A stretch of DNA of 64,000 nucleotides, taken from positions 620,001-684,000 of the forward strand of contig JBAJFE010000004.1 of the NCBI GenBank assembly GCA_037903355.1, read 5' to 3'. Of the stretch, positions 53,736 through 64,000 are shown one piece after another. The notes below the pieces were generated by a model. It saw nothing but the letters and a program-made list of their open reading frames with translations. It ran no database searches and had not been told where the DNA came from. The first letter of the stretch is position 1. Each line of letters begins with the position of its first letter. Origin of the DNA: Trichuris trichiura. Its lineage: Eukaryota; Nematoda; Enoplea; Trichinellida; Trichuridae. A program made the position numbers and the translations under genes.

Positions 53736-55280
53736 ATGAAACAATCACCAAACATGTTGAGATCCACTCTCACGGAACCGGAGGGAAAATCCAACGGAAC
53801 TGCGCTACAACGTATAGGTAAGCTTAAAGCTATTCTGCTCAACAAAAGCTCTGCGAAAATAGGCGCTGCTACAGGAGACGGTATATTGGACAGGCTTTTT
53901 CGCGGCCGCAATCATCGACGTCACAGATGTTCCCATTCTGTATCAGAAGGCGTTTTCACGTTCTCCTCGGAATCGAAACAAGTTTGAAACATAATCACGT
54001 TGTCAAGCGTTAACGAGCTAACAATTTCAGCTGGAAGACGATTGTAAAGTGCCTATGGACTTTACAAAACCGTTGGGAAAAATCGTAACTGACCCAAAGG
54101 AGACTCGCAACCTGTTAGAGGAGGAACAACGGAGAGCGACGGTAAGAGCAAGAGCTTGCAGGTAGCGGTTCGTTCAATTCGCGTCGAATCGCAGGAACTG
54201 TTTCGCAACCTCCTACAAGAAACAAAAACTCGCTCTTACGAAAACATAGCACAGCCGTGGTTCCACGAAAACCTTACTCGACACGATGCCACAACCATCC
54301 TGAGGTCGTTAGGTTTCAAAGACGGGTAAGGGCTTTTGCGGTCGTACAATTGTTCGCAAGTAATTTTTCAAACGTCGCAGAACGTTCCTTATTAGAAAAA
54401 GCCACACTTGGCAAGGATGCTTCGTCCTATCGCTGGCTGTCAAAAAAACAGTACATCATTATCCAATTATATGGGTAAGTGTCGCAAGCTTTTCCATAAG
54501 GATAGCCTGGTGTTCGATGAAGTTTTCAAATATAACCAACAACACTTCAACATTTAAAACATTTCTAAAAGCGCAACGACTTATGTCTTTTTCAGACGAA
54601 TCGATTACGTTTCTACTGTAAACCTAAAAGACGCTTAGAGGGTAGCTCTCATTTGGTAAAGAAAGTTCAGCTAGGCTAAACATAATTTCCTAACTTCTTG
54701 AAACGACTGACTTCTACAAAATAAAATAAATACTAAGGGATAACGAATCACCTAAAACAGATGACGGGGTTGTTCGAGTGAGTAATTTTTTTTATAGATT
54801 TAAATAGTTTCAATGTTTTTTTAAAGGATAAGCCCGCAGAAGGGGTAATGCTTTATTTGAAAACGCGGAAAACTCATTCGAAGCTTTTTGAACGCCTCTG
54901 CCATCAGCGGAAAGAAAAACGTCACTGGCTTTTCATTGCTCCGAAAGTTTCGATTGACTTTTCCATATTTTCAGATAAAACAGTTTACCTTCCACGGGCT
55001 TTGGAATGGCAAGAAAAGTTTCAAAAATTGCGAAATGTTCTGTTCTGACAAAAAAATGTTCTCAAGAACAAATGCATTTTAGATAAAGGAGAAAAAAGCA
55101 TCGGACAAAGTATTCTACTCGATCGACGGAGGGAAGACAAAGTTTCATGACCTCATTCAACTAGTCGAATTTTATCGAGTCAATACTGGCTACTGCCTTC
55201 CCATAGTGCTGGGAGACTATGTGACAGCAATAGTCGATGTTCCATGTCATGCCAACTTAACTATGCAGGGAAGCATTTGA
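53736..55280 (+). CDS. Grb7/10/14-type adaptor, BPS and SH2 part
   Basis: Phosphotyrosine adaptor of the Grb7/10/14 group, expected downstream of receptor tyrosine kinases. Exons 53736-53981, 54031-54141, 54195-54325, 54381-54474 and 55083-55280 join in phase (about 259 residues if the ATG at 53736 is used). Exon 2 matches the BPS region (VPMDFTKPLGKIVTDPKE against VAMDFSGQTGRVIENPTE). The SH2 domain spans exons 3-5: PWFHENLTRHDATTILRSLG, then DGTFLIRKS with the phosphate-binding arginine, FVLSLAVKK, VFYSIDGGKTKFHDLIQLVE and a Grb10-like end (YRVNTGYCLPIVL). The last intron is 608 nt. RA and PH domains should precede it; an RA-like exon lies at 50782. The first exon is the least certain part. 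The stop is 32 bp from the convergent VPS50 stop. Confidence 0.82.
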
Positions 55281-55312
55281 TGGGCGGAGAAGTGTTAGCC
55301 AAAGCATACTTG
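55281..55312. other. 32-bp convergent gap between adaptor and VPS50 stop codons
   Basis: The plus-strand adaptor stops at 55280 and the minus-strand VPS50 at 55313. No poly(A) hexamer fits in the gap, so each 3' UTR must run into the other gene's last exon. Confidence 0.7.
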
Positions 55313-58300
55313 TCATTTCTGCGCTGGTCCGCTGGTCAATGCCAAAAGAGAGAAAAGGCGCTGCCGAGTTTTCAAGCTGAGGTGTACGGACGTGTTAATC
55401 ACACTTTCCAGCTGTTTGTTCGAGTATTTCTGCAAAGCCGTTTTACTTAATGCAACATTTCCCGCTGACGGTGGAATCCTACGTTGCGGTTGTCCACAAT
55501 CCATTGTTCCATAGAAGCTTCCGGAACGTAATACACCTTGATGAAATTTTCTACAAACTCTTTGCCGGGAACGGCTCGAAAGCCGGACAGCCTGGCAATG
55601 TTCATCAACAAATGCTGAAAGTCGAGCTGCATTAAAGCTCTTCCTTCCGCGCTAGATTTCTTCACTCCGGCGAATCTTAACAATCAGAACAAACGATTTC
55701 TTTGCCAAAGAAGGCACGACAGAGTAGCCGCACCCTTCGACTAAAATGTTGAATATTTTCTCCGTACAAACTTGCCAAAGAATTTTGTGCGATTCCGTCG
55801 AAATTTTCACCACTGCATTAATCATGTGCAACTGCTTGTTGAAAGCAACGAGCTCCTGAAAATCGAATATACGCAAAGCCCAAATGCTCCACTGTACAAA
55901 ACCGTACCTTGATAACGTCGTCGACGTATGCGCTATGTTGGGACATGAGTTCGGTGAGATCCCAATCAGCGTTGGCAATTCTCTCCGCAATGCCGTGGCA
56001 ATTCACCGCCTTTCTTGCCACAATGCCGTAGACAAAGTTTCTCATTTGCGGAACCAATTTCAGTGTCTAAGAACTTACAAGATGATTGCTTAAAAATTCG
56101 CAAAAGCGTACTTGAGCGTTGAACTGCACTACGCAGGCTCTCTTTGCATGCGGTAGAATTGCCTCAATTGATCCAAGCATCGATTCGAGCTGCCTGCTGA
56201 CGAATATTCTACAAATCATCATTTGCATTCAAAAGAAGCTAAACTACATTATAAAAAATTATTTCATTCATCTCTGCGGGAAGGACCCTCTGAGAAACAA
56301 CGCACTTCAGCGGAAACCACAGGCTAATCACCCAAAGTCAAGAAACGGTCAACCTGATAATGGTGGTTGGGAGAGACATTCTGAAAAGATTTTATTGCCT
56401 TTGCATAACAATACATAACGGAAAAAGGCTACGCTGTCTGCGTCCGAATTAGAACTCCCTTTACGACATTTTTGACAAGCTTATGTTAATAACTACCTGT
56501 TCGTCATATGCATGAAAACAATAATCGAACCTTGAAAAATAAGCACAGAATTGTCTCTTTGAATGCTAATTATGTGTTGATGACATTTTTGATGCCACAG
56601 AATAGAATAAGTTTCAGCTGGAGCAATAAACACGGCTCCTTGATATTTCTTCTGCACAACAACGCGTAATAGCAGAAGCGCAAAAGCAATGCAGGGACTT
56701 ACTCGGCTGCCAGAGCTTCCCAACAAGTGTTGGTATTCTTAAAGCATCAGACATACTACATCTGGACAAAATGGACCTCGGTGGTATTCGCATAAGCTTT
56801 TGACCTCGAAGGAAACACCCTATTACTTCCATGAGTGCCATAAATGCTTTTAAACCTCCAACAAGTTACGCAATAAATTCTCGGTTAATATTAAAAGATA
56901 TTTGCCTGATCATTACATCAGACATTATTCGCCGTTTGCCACTGTTTCCTGCAAACAGTGCCTTAATGGAATGCATGGAAACCTATGAAGTGTTACACGT
57001 CTCAAAAAGTGTCCTCCTTAAAGTCTTCAACTCTGCTTTGGTCTGCGCGACGCCTCACCGCAAATACTTAAATGCTATTAAACTTGTTTCGAAAAGACTG
57101 AAGAAGTGATAAGACGATCATACGCGCCTTACGCGGCAAACAACTGAATCACCTTTCGCCATTGAAAAATGCTACCCAAATTAACAGCACAAAGGACACT
57201 TTACCGCTTATGGTTATGATTAAATGGATACGATATAAAGGAGCTGAAAATACAAGTGAGACCGGAAGGTACAAGCAAAGTTTGTCCCCAACGAAGATAC
57301 GCTTTTTTCAAAGTTCGGTACGAGTATTTACGTCTCTACTTTTGACTGTCGCGTTATATTAAATTACCATTCGCTTAAACCTAAGACTTTTCGCTCAGTG
57401 CTTGTGATATGCGTTCAAGTTGATCTAAGAGACATTATTTCCATGTAGGGGTATTGGTTCAGTTGGAAACTTACAGCGACTCCACTGCGACGAGTCGTTC
57501 CGCCAAGCCGAAAAGTCCGCTGGACTTGTTCAGCTGTTCCAAGCATACAGTATTTTTCACTGAAACTCAACGAGTAAAGAGAATGGTGGGCAAAAGCTGC
57601 AGCAGAAACCTACCGTTAACAAGAGCGTCTGTTTCCACGCTAAGCAAGCGTTCCATCAGGTCGACGAAAAAGTGACAAGTGGAAGGTAAAGTCTTTTGCT
57701 CTTCCGCAGTGAACAGTATTTTAAACAGCTGAAAAGGGCAAAGTCTTCGGTCTCAAAGCAAGACAACGTTTGTATCGTCATTTCACCATGATAAAGTAGA
57801 GATTGAACAGTTGGCATAAGCTGCTTATCGCAGTGAAGGCGATAACTTTTGAAATGCAAGCCACGTGTAAGTACCTGCCTAAACAAGCAAGAGTACTACC
57901 ATAAAGCAATCGTTTACGAACAAAGTCCATCCTGTGATTTGTCACTTCGTTGACAGGAAAATTTACGACAAAATCTTATGCGACCAAGCGAAACCTATCG
58001 GGTGGCAGAGCAATCGGAAGACAAATTACCTATACATCTGAGAAGCATGAGAGCGCTATTTGAAAGCACAGGTTCCATACTATCCGCATTTGAACATACT
58101 AAAGGTTCTAGATTCAGTCTGAAACTAGGCGATGCATCAGGTTTGAGCAGCGTTTTCAAAAATGCAATACTCATTTGCATGGACATCATCGTCAGGGCTC
58201 GAGTCGTCTGTAGACCCGTTGGTTGAACTCTCAGTCTCACAACTTTCCCTTTCCTTTTCAGCCTAATGCAAACCAGATATGGACTATAGCACATGATCAA

Positions 58301-61300
58301 TTATCGCGCAGCAAAAATGTTGTACGTCTGAGGTTATACGGTAGCCGGCCACTAAGCTTGCGCACTCACCCCACATTCATCGGTTTCTTCGCTTACTGAA
58401 AATGGGTTTGCGCATCCAGCTTGCATGCAGTACGTTTCAAACGTTTCCAAGCTTTCCGATTCATCGTCGCAGCTTCCGGCGGCTTCTTGGCAAAAAGTTG
58501 AAAACTTGGAGAACTCCTGCAACGATCAAATGAAATCTTCAACGAGAAGTAGCAGGTACGCCAAACAGGCAACTGTTGCCAGCCAAAGTTGTTTTCAACC
58601 GGAACTGACTCCCACGCGTCCGAGCAAAGATACGTTGCTAACTGTTGAAGGCAGGAACGATGGTAGCGCACAAAGTAAGCAACGCTTTTCTGCTTCAATA
58701 CATCGCCCAAGACGATGTCTTCGCCCAAAAGGGGGCAAGCGTACCCGACAAACCTGCAATGATTCACGCACTTAACTTTTGTAGATGGTTACCCAATGAG
58801 CAAACAAAAATTACTAACAGGAAACAACGTTACAGTAGGCGAGGAAGTCACGACATAAGCTGCATTCAACCTTTTTAGTACGCAAGGCCGAAGTGCAAAA
58901 AATGTCTGTGAATTAGAACTTATAGTTTCAGCCGCAAAATAGCCCGCAGATAACTGGAAACAAAAAATTTTTCCAAGCTGCGCAAGCAACTTAAGGAGAA
59001 AACTGCCTTATAACGAATAGAACCAATAAATGCTGGAAAAACATTATTCTCAATATCTATACTCAACCTAAAAGAACAAAAAGCATTTTCGCATGTTCAC
59101 CTGCTGCACGTTTCAAAAATGCTTACAAATTCTTCGAAGCCCAGTTTTTCAAAGTCAACGTTGGTCACGAGGCAGTTCACCTTGAAGCATGCGTTCTCCC
59201 ACATGGGAACCAAATTATTTTCCAGCAGCCGGAAAACCGAGAGATCGCCCTCGCTGCTGATTTCTAAACCTGAAACCGCTACAAACAAATGCGGACGTAG
59301 AGAAGCAGCGTAGCCTACCTTCATCGGCTCTTGATTCGTACCACCACAGAACGTTATGGTACGAAAACAGAAGATGCCACAAAAGCTGCAGGAGTTCCCT
59401 GAGGCATAAAGGTAGACTGGCATGGCGGACATGCTGTGAAATGGTCAGCTGAACGAATGTGGCGCCCCTGTCGCACTCACTCTACTCAGAAGCTCGAAAT
59501 CAGAACTGGACACATTGGCAGTGCTTCCATTTTGGTAACGCTCCAATACCGCCGACGCCGTGTTGCAAATGGCTGTCGCAAACTGATCAACCAAACGCTC
59601 TGCTAAGTTCTAAAACAATATTAAACAATGAAAAAAATAGTTAAAAAAGTGCAGAATAGCAAAACCAGTTCGCCTGCGAAAACTGCCACTCGAACGGTTG
59701 AGGGGTAACTTGACTGCCGGGAGCAACCTTAACGTAATACAGAAAGTTCGTACCTTTGTTGTGGGCAGTGCATTGTATGCTGCCACTATACGTTCGTATT
59801 CTTTCAAATTCAAGGCAAAGCAAGCTTCCGCAGCGGCGCTATTGAGCTTTTCTTCGATCATCTGCAAAAGCGACTGCACTCGTTTGCCCATATCCTTGAC
59901 TGGTCGACAAGTGTCGCATAGCAGAACGGTGCTCATCGCTTTTTCGCATACTCCAATGGCGCTAATGAAATCTTTTTCCTTAAATGGACATAAGTAAAGA
60001 AAGAAAAGTAATCGAAAGATAAGACAAACCTTGATTAATTCTAAAGCATGCTTCTCCGCCTGCAAAAGCGATTTGAGCAAATTGACTAACGTTTGCACAT
60101 TTAACATGTATTGCCGTCTTCTATACAGACAAAGAACCTTCAAAGAATGGGCTGTACACTGGTCTCTCGCTTGGCGGATGCTAAAGTTGGCAAAATTCCG
60201 AATATGGAAAATGGGGAATCGTATGCAACCTTTGTCTTGCCGCAAGGCATGCGGCATGCACTTCCTCAACGGAACCTTTCAAATTGGCGACATCTTGCAT
60301 TTGAGCAGAAAAAGAAGGATGCTGTTCCAAGATTAAGTCGGACACCTTTCTCGTAATCTGTAAGTAAAATTTTCACGTCCGCAAACAACGTTACGCGACA
60401 CACTACTTTAACTGCGTACAAACATTCTGGCACTTAATGAACAAAACAACGCGCCATCTGGTCATTTGCATAAATGAACATTCTTTCTTCGATCAGCAAA
60501 GTAACATTTCAAAAAAAATATCTTAAATCAATATATTTGACGTTAAAGTGTGTGCTATCTTGTTCTAATGATCGATATGCAGCCAGACAATTTGACATAT
60601 CTGATTTTTGCCTTTTTAATTAATGGTAATGGTTTTCAGGTACATCTTACAGTACTGCAACAAGAATTGCATGTTCTCAGTTAAATCTTAACTTTCTGTC
60701 AATTTCAGACGAGCGAAAAGGAAAAAAGTAAACGTTGTTTTAAGCTTTACGTTCAACAACAAACATTTTAACATAATGGCAACCAAGTAAGAAAGGTAAA
60801 CATTTTTTATTACTAATATTTAAACATTCATCTTGCCCTCATAAGTACATCTAAATTAGAAAGACGTAATGGACGCCCTTTGCATAAAATGTGCCCTTTT
60901 AAATGAAGCAGCGATAATTTATGCAAAAATTCCTCTACATGAAACACTTAGCACTATGCGTTAAGGAGATTCATTCCTAACTGATTGTTACAGTTGAAAT
61001 TTATTCGAAAACTGTTTTTCCAGTTTAGCGTCATCTTGCTTGTTTAGCTTTGTATGAGTAATGTTAACGGAAAAATACTTACTACAGCAAGCTGCTGGCG
61101 AATTTTTTTCCTGTCAGCATTGATCTGATTTATATCCAGTACAGTAGGTAACTTCTGTGCAATACAATATGTAAAAAGCGGAAATGCTATTATTCATCGT
61201 GCCTTCAACTCGTGAGCGATTGGATCAACAATTGGCGAAAAGTATTCACTTTCTATGGACTCCAAAACTTCTTTTTCTGTAATCTGGACACCACTCCTCG

Positions 61301-61467
61301 ATACCATACTCTGAAGCCAACAGTGGCAAAACTATACAATACAGATCAACGCTTACCAACGTTGAGTAGGTGCAGCCATCTGAAGTCACATGGTCAACAA
61401 TGTCTTTCCCTGCAGCCTTAGACGAAAAAGAGACATCCAACTGCATATGTGATTGCAGTTTCAACAT
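55313..61467 (-). CDS. vps50: VPS50 / syndetin, EARP tethering-complex subunit
   Basis: Endosome-associated recycling protein subunit that tethers recycling vesicles; in nematodes it also acts on dense-core vesicles. The proposed start at 61467 gives MLKLQSHM, like human MQKIKSLM. Exons near the start are 61357-61467, about 61203-61310, 61083-61154, 60230-60357, 60030-60120 and 59754-59978. Matches: EKEVLESIESEYFSPI, KLPTVLDINQINADRKKIRQ, VSDLILEQHPSF, SLLQMIEEKLNSA, KQKSVAYFVRYHRSCLQQL, IANADWDLTELMSQHSAYVD, SSAEGRALMQLDFQHLL. The final exon holds KYSNKQLESVINTS and ends at TGA 55313-55315, matching the human tail YSTKQLTNLVN. Keeping frame between VDPIAHELK and KLPTVL needs a GC-AG intron at 61155-61202. 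The middle (about 56.3-59.6 kb) is less completely resolved. Confidence 0.9.
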
Positions 61468-61990
61468 CAATAATTCAAAAAACAAAGTATTCAAGAAAAG
61501 TTTTCAAAATCTAATACCTCTACAGAACGTAGCCAATATTTTCATTCCCTGATTTAACATTTTGGCTTATAGTACTCTTTTCCTGTTAAAACTGTACAGG
61601 AATAAGCGAAAACTCAGGCCACCATAAACCAATGTTTAACATTGAAGCTTAGACAAAAAGGCAAAATTTTGACATACCAATGGTCTGCTCTTACTGGCAA
61701 TAATATGCGACACTTTTCGTTTTATCTTTTTTATTGGTTCGGTTGGCATTACGTGCGAGCATACTGTAAAATGCTTCAGGTGAATGTAAGCTACAAGAGC
61801 GCACGCGAAAGCGGACAACGGAACTTATCCGCCAAACGTTACTGAATACAAACGAGTTTTACAGTGTATCTTACAATGCAACTCAGGAAAGCATGTCTAA
61901 CGGAGATTAATGAAACTTTTAATGGTCACTAGCGTAGAATTGTGCTTATTAAGAATATTCACACGCAATACTAACGGATTGGTAGCAGGC
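61468..61990. other. SmD3-VPS50 spacer
   Basis: About 520 bp between the SmD3 stop and the VPS50 start, both minus strand. It contains minus-strand AATAAA at 61730-61735. No coding sequence is supported. It should hold the SmD3 3' UTR and the VPS50 promoter. Confidence 0.4.
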
Positions 61991-62371
61991 TTAACGGCCC
62001 TGCATCAAAGCACCGCGAAATCCACGGCCCCCGAAAACAGTACGGCCACGGCTGCGCTTGAATGCTGCCGCCTTTCCGCGAGGAGGCGCTGGAACTCGTT
62101 GTGCCCCTTTCTGGATGTTTTTGAACATGGGCGCATTCTTCAGCATGTCCGGCAAAATCAGGAAACGAATTTTGGAGCCTCGAATGTACACTTGCTCCAA
62201 CTGCAGCACTTTTCCATCGCGAAAAGTGACTGTCAAATCCGCTAATTGACAATTCATGTTGTCCTCAGCTTCAATAAGCTTGCCACGGTAAACTTCTCCA
62301 TTCGACGTCTCCAGCGTGATTATATGACCTTCCGCTTCGTGCAGCACCTTCAGAGGTACACCAATCGACAT
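61991..62371 (-). CDS. snrpd3: Small nuclear ribonucleoprotein SmD3
   Basis: Core Sm protein of the U1, U2, U4 and U5 snRNPs, forming the heteroheptameric ring on snRNA with its SmB partner. A single intact exon encodes 126 residues, the family length. [36 protein letters not shown] (Sm1) and [20 protein letters not shown] (Sm2) are almost identical to human SmD3. The C terminus has a short RG-rich tail ([16 protein letters not shown]), the type of site symmetrically dimethylated in Sm proteins. It is divergent from the TBL3 gene. Confidence 0.98.
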   Translation of the reverse strand: MSIGVPLKVLHEAEGHIITLETSNGEVYRGKLIEAEDNMNCQLADLTVTFRDGKVLQLEQVYIRGSKIRFLILPDMLKNAPMFKNIQKGAQRVPAPPRGKAAAFKRSRGRTVFGGRGFRGALMQGR

Positions 62372-62997
62372 TGCTTACAAACTGGCGAACTAAAAGAATA
62401 TACAAAGTGAGTATGTCATATCTAACGATAGTCTCATGAAATAGGTGACAAAAGCGTAGATAGCCACGGCTGTACTATTAATAAAAAGCAAACGAAGTTC
62501 CAACGAAATAAATGGCAATAACGTGTGATCATTGCTATTAAAAAGCGCCAGAAGTGACGCTATTCTTACATTTTTTTTTCGACTGGAGGAGCCCAACCCA
62601 TAAAGCCAACGAAAGAAAATTTTACTGGGCAGTTCTATAGGCTTCGGAGAAATAGAAAATACAAAACAAAAACAATAAAAGAATTAGCACGTAAAAGATT
62701 AAGGCAAAATCGAATAAGCTTACACAGTTGCTTCAACGGATAGCGATTAAAAATGTTCCCGAAATACAGTATGATTTTTGAAACTCAAGTCCTTTGAAAA
62801 TAAAGAACGCTTGGACCTAGGAAAAACGAAATGGTCCGTTTTCCCGCTGTTCAAGCTTTTTAGAAAAAAATTCAGAAAGCGTTTAAACGATTTTTTTAAA
62901 ATTAAGAGTGCTTTCTCCCCTCAGCGTAACTTGATTTTCCGATGGGCTTGCTGTATTCGAAAAATTGTCGGTCGAGGGTGTCCGTAAAGCGTGGGTA
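62372..62997. other. Divergent promoter region of SmD3 and TBL3/UTP13
   Basis: About 630 bp between two start codons facing apart, AT-rich with several A/T runs. Both flanking genes are housekeeping RNA-processing factors, so a shared bidirectional promoter is plausible. Nothing coding is supported. Confidence 0.45.
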
Positions 62998-64000
62998 ATG
63001 CATCGAAAGGAAGTCGGCTTGGAGTTTGCCGTAACTCATCGCTTTCTGCCCTTTTTTTCTGGCGGCAGCGTAGCCGTTTCTGCGGATAACCGAAAATTGT
63101 TTACTACATGCGGGAACGTCATCAAAGTAGTGGACCTTGATTCCAGCGAAGTGAAGTAAGATATTTCTCGGGTTTTGAGCGCTGCCCATCTTTGTACGCT
63201 GCTTACTTAACGATTAAAACCGCTAGCGAGTAACGAAGGCAGGAAGTGGTAGATGTAGCTATTTTCAAGCTCTGAAAATTTTTCCGTCAATCCTACCTTT
63301 ATTAACAACACCTAAGGCATGCATGATCATCCGAGTTGAGACCTTTTCGCTCTTCCACATTTGCAGCGTTCATTTTTGTTCTATTTTTTATTATGTTAAC
63401 TTGTAGTGGTCTTCTCTGTATTAGAAATATTAAAATAATTCTGAGCCGGTACTTGCGCTTGTTTAACAGTCAGCTCCCAAATTGTTACTTTTTTAATAGC
63501 TAGAATTAATAGACGAACTTATTGTCTTTCTTACTTCTTTGAGCAAGCTAGTACCTTCCATTTTCGCACATTATCGCTTATTAAGTAAGGATCAGTTTAG
63601 AATGCGTGACATTGTTGCAAAGGAATTTTAAGAATTCCAGTCGATAACCTTTGTGATCATATGCAGATATACCATTGGAGATGAAGAGAATGATCCGCAG
63701 GTTACATGCTTCTCTTTGGATGCAAACGGTCGGCTCCTGATCGTTGCCCACGAAAATTTATTGCTAAGAAGCTGGTCTTTGGACAATGACGTTGCCGTCA
63801 TATCTAAAAGTTGGAAAGTCGGCGGCCGCGGCCCGATTCAACGATTGGTTTACGGTCGAGGGGCCTTCAGCTATATGTTCGCTACCGGAGCGAGCGATGG
63901 GTCGGTAAAGTTGTGGGATATGCAACAGCAAACTTGCATTGGCAGCGTGCGATCAGCCGCTGCAACGATTACCAGTTTGTGTCTGCTAACTGATGAAAAG
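62998..64000 (+). CDS. tbl3: TBL3 / UTP13 WD40 protein, 5' part only
   Basis: Component of the UTP-B part of the small-subunit processome, needed for 18S pre-rRNA processing in the nucleolus. Exon 1 is 62998-63155, beginning MHRKEVGLEFAVTHRFLPFF. After a 511-nt intron, exon 2 starts at 63667 and is open to the edge of the window. FFSGGSVAVSADNRKLFTTC followed by GNVIKVVDLDSSEVK matches the first WD repeat of TBL3 (FYKGGKAQLDQTGQHLFCVC). The next exon carries TCFSLDANGRLLIVAHE, LRSWSL and the WD repeat end FATGASDGSVKLWDMQ. The start is supported by the family's short N-terminal extension. Confidence 0.88.

Overview
The window is eukaryotic: protein genes on both strands with many short GT-AG introns (mostly about 45-60 nt, a few of 0.3-1.1 kb), AATAAA poly(A) signals and metazoan-only families (an FGF8-like ligand, TNNI3K, a Grb7/10/14-type adaptor). 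Compact introns, tight gene spacing and gene content point to a small-genome ecdysozoan. My best guess is a nematode outside the Caenorhabditis group, but the sequence alone does not prove this. No bacterial, viral or CRISPR content is evident, and I found no convincing tRNA or rRNA gene.

Layout. 1-14.6 kb (minus strand): a partial MIOS gene (GATOR2, amino-acid signalling to TORC1) lies directly downstream of a full CKAP5/XMAP215 microtubule polymerase gene; about 190 bp separate them and they could be co-transcribed. 14.9-16 kb: weak, unidentified minus-strand coding signals. 18.1-19.2 kb (plus): a secreted three-exon protein combining a PAN/apple domain with a degenerate Cu/Zn-SOD-like domain and a GPI-type tail, the most unusual gene here. 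19.8-23.3 kb (minus): an ankyrin-repeat/kinase TNNI3K orthologue with a conserved myristoylation start. 24.8-30.1 kb (plus): a P5B ATPase (ATP13A2/3 type, lysosomal polyamine transporter), divergent from TNNI3K. 30.1-46.5 kb: a long gene-poor tract with a GC-richer block at about 38.4-41.9 kb. 46.6-47.6 kb (plus): an FGF8/17/18-like ligand (EGL-17 type). 48.1-48.3 kb: a small non-autonomous hAT-like element with a perfect 8-bp target duplication. 50.8-55.3 kb (plus): a Grb7/10/14-type adaptor (RA-like exon, then BPS and SH2). 55.3-61.5 kb (minus): VPS50/syndetin (EARP complex), convergent with the adaptor and only 32 bp from its stop codon. 62.0-62.4 kb (minus): SmD3. 63.0-64.0 kb (plus, runs off the edge): the TBL3/UTP13 WD40 ribosome-biogenesis factor.

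Most genes are conserved housekeeping or signalling orthologues whose exons can be joined by reading frame and family alignment. They do not form one pathway, although MIOS, ATP13A and VPS50 all act on lysosomal/endosomal membranes, and the FGF ligand and the SH2 adaptor both belong to receptor tyrosine kinase signalling. The notable items are the PAN plus pseudo-SOD protein, the SH2-bearing Grb7-type adaptor, two inferred GC-AG introns, the tightly packed tandem and convergent gene pairs, and the hAT-like element. All family assignments come from remembered alignments, not from a search.
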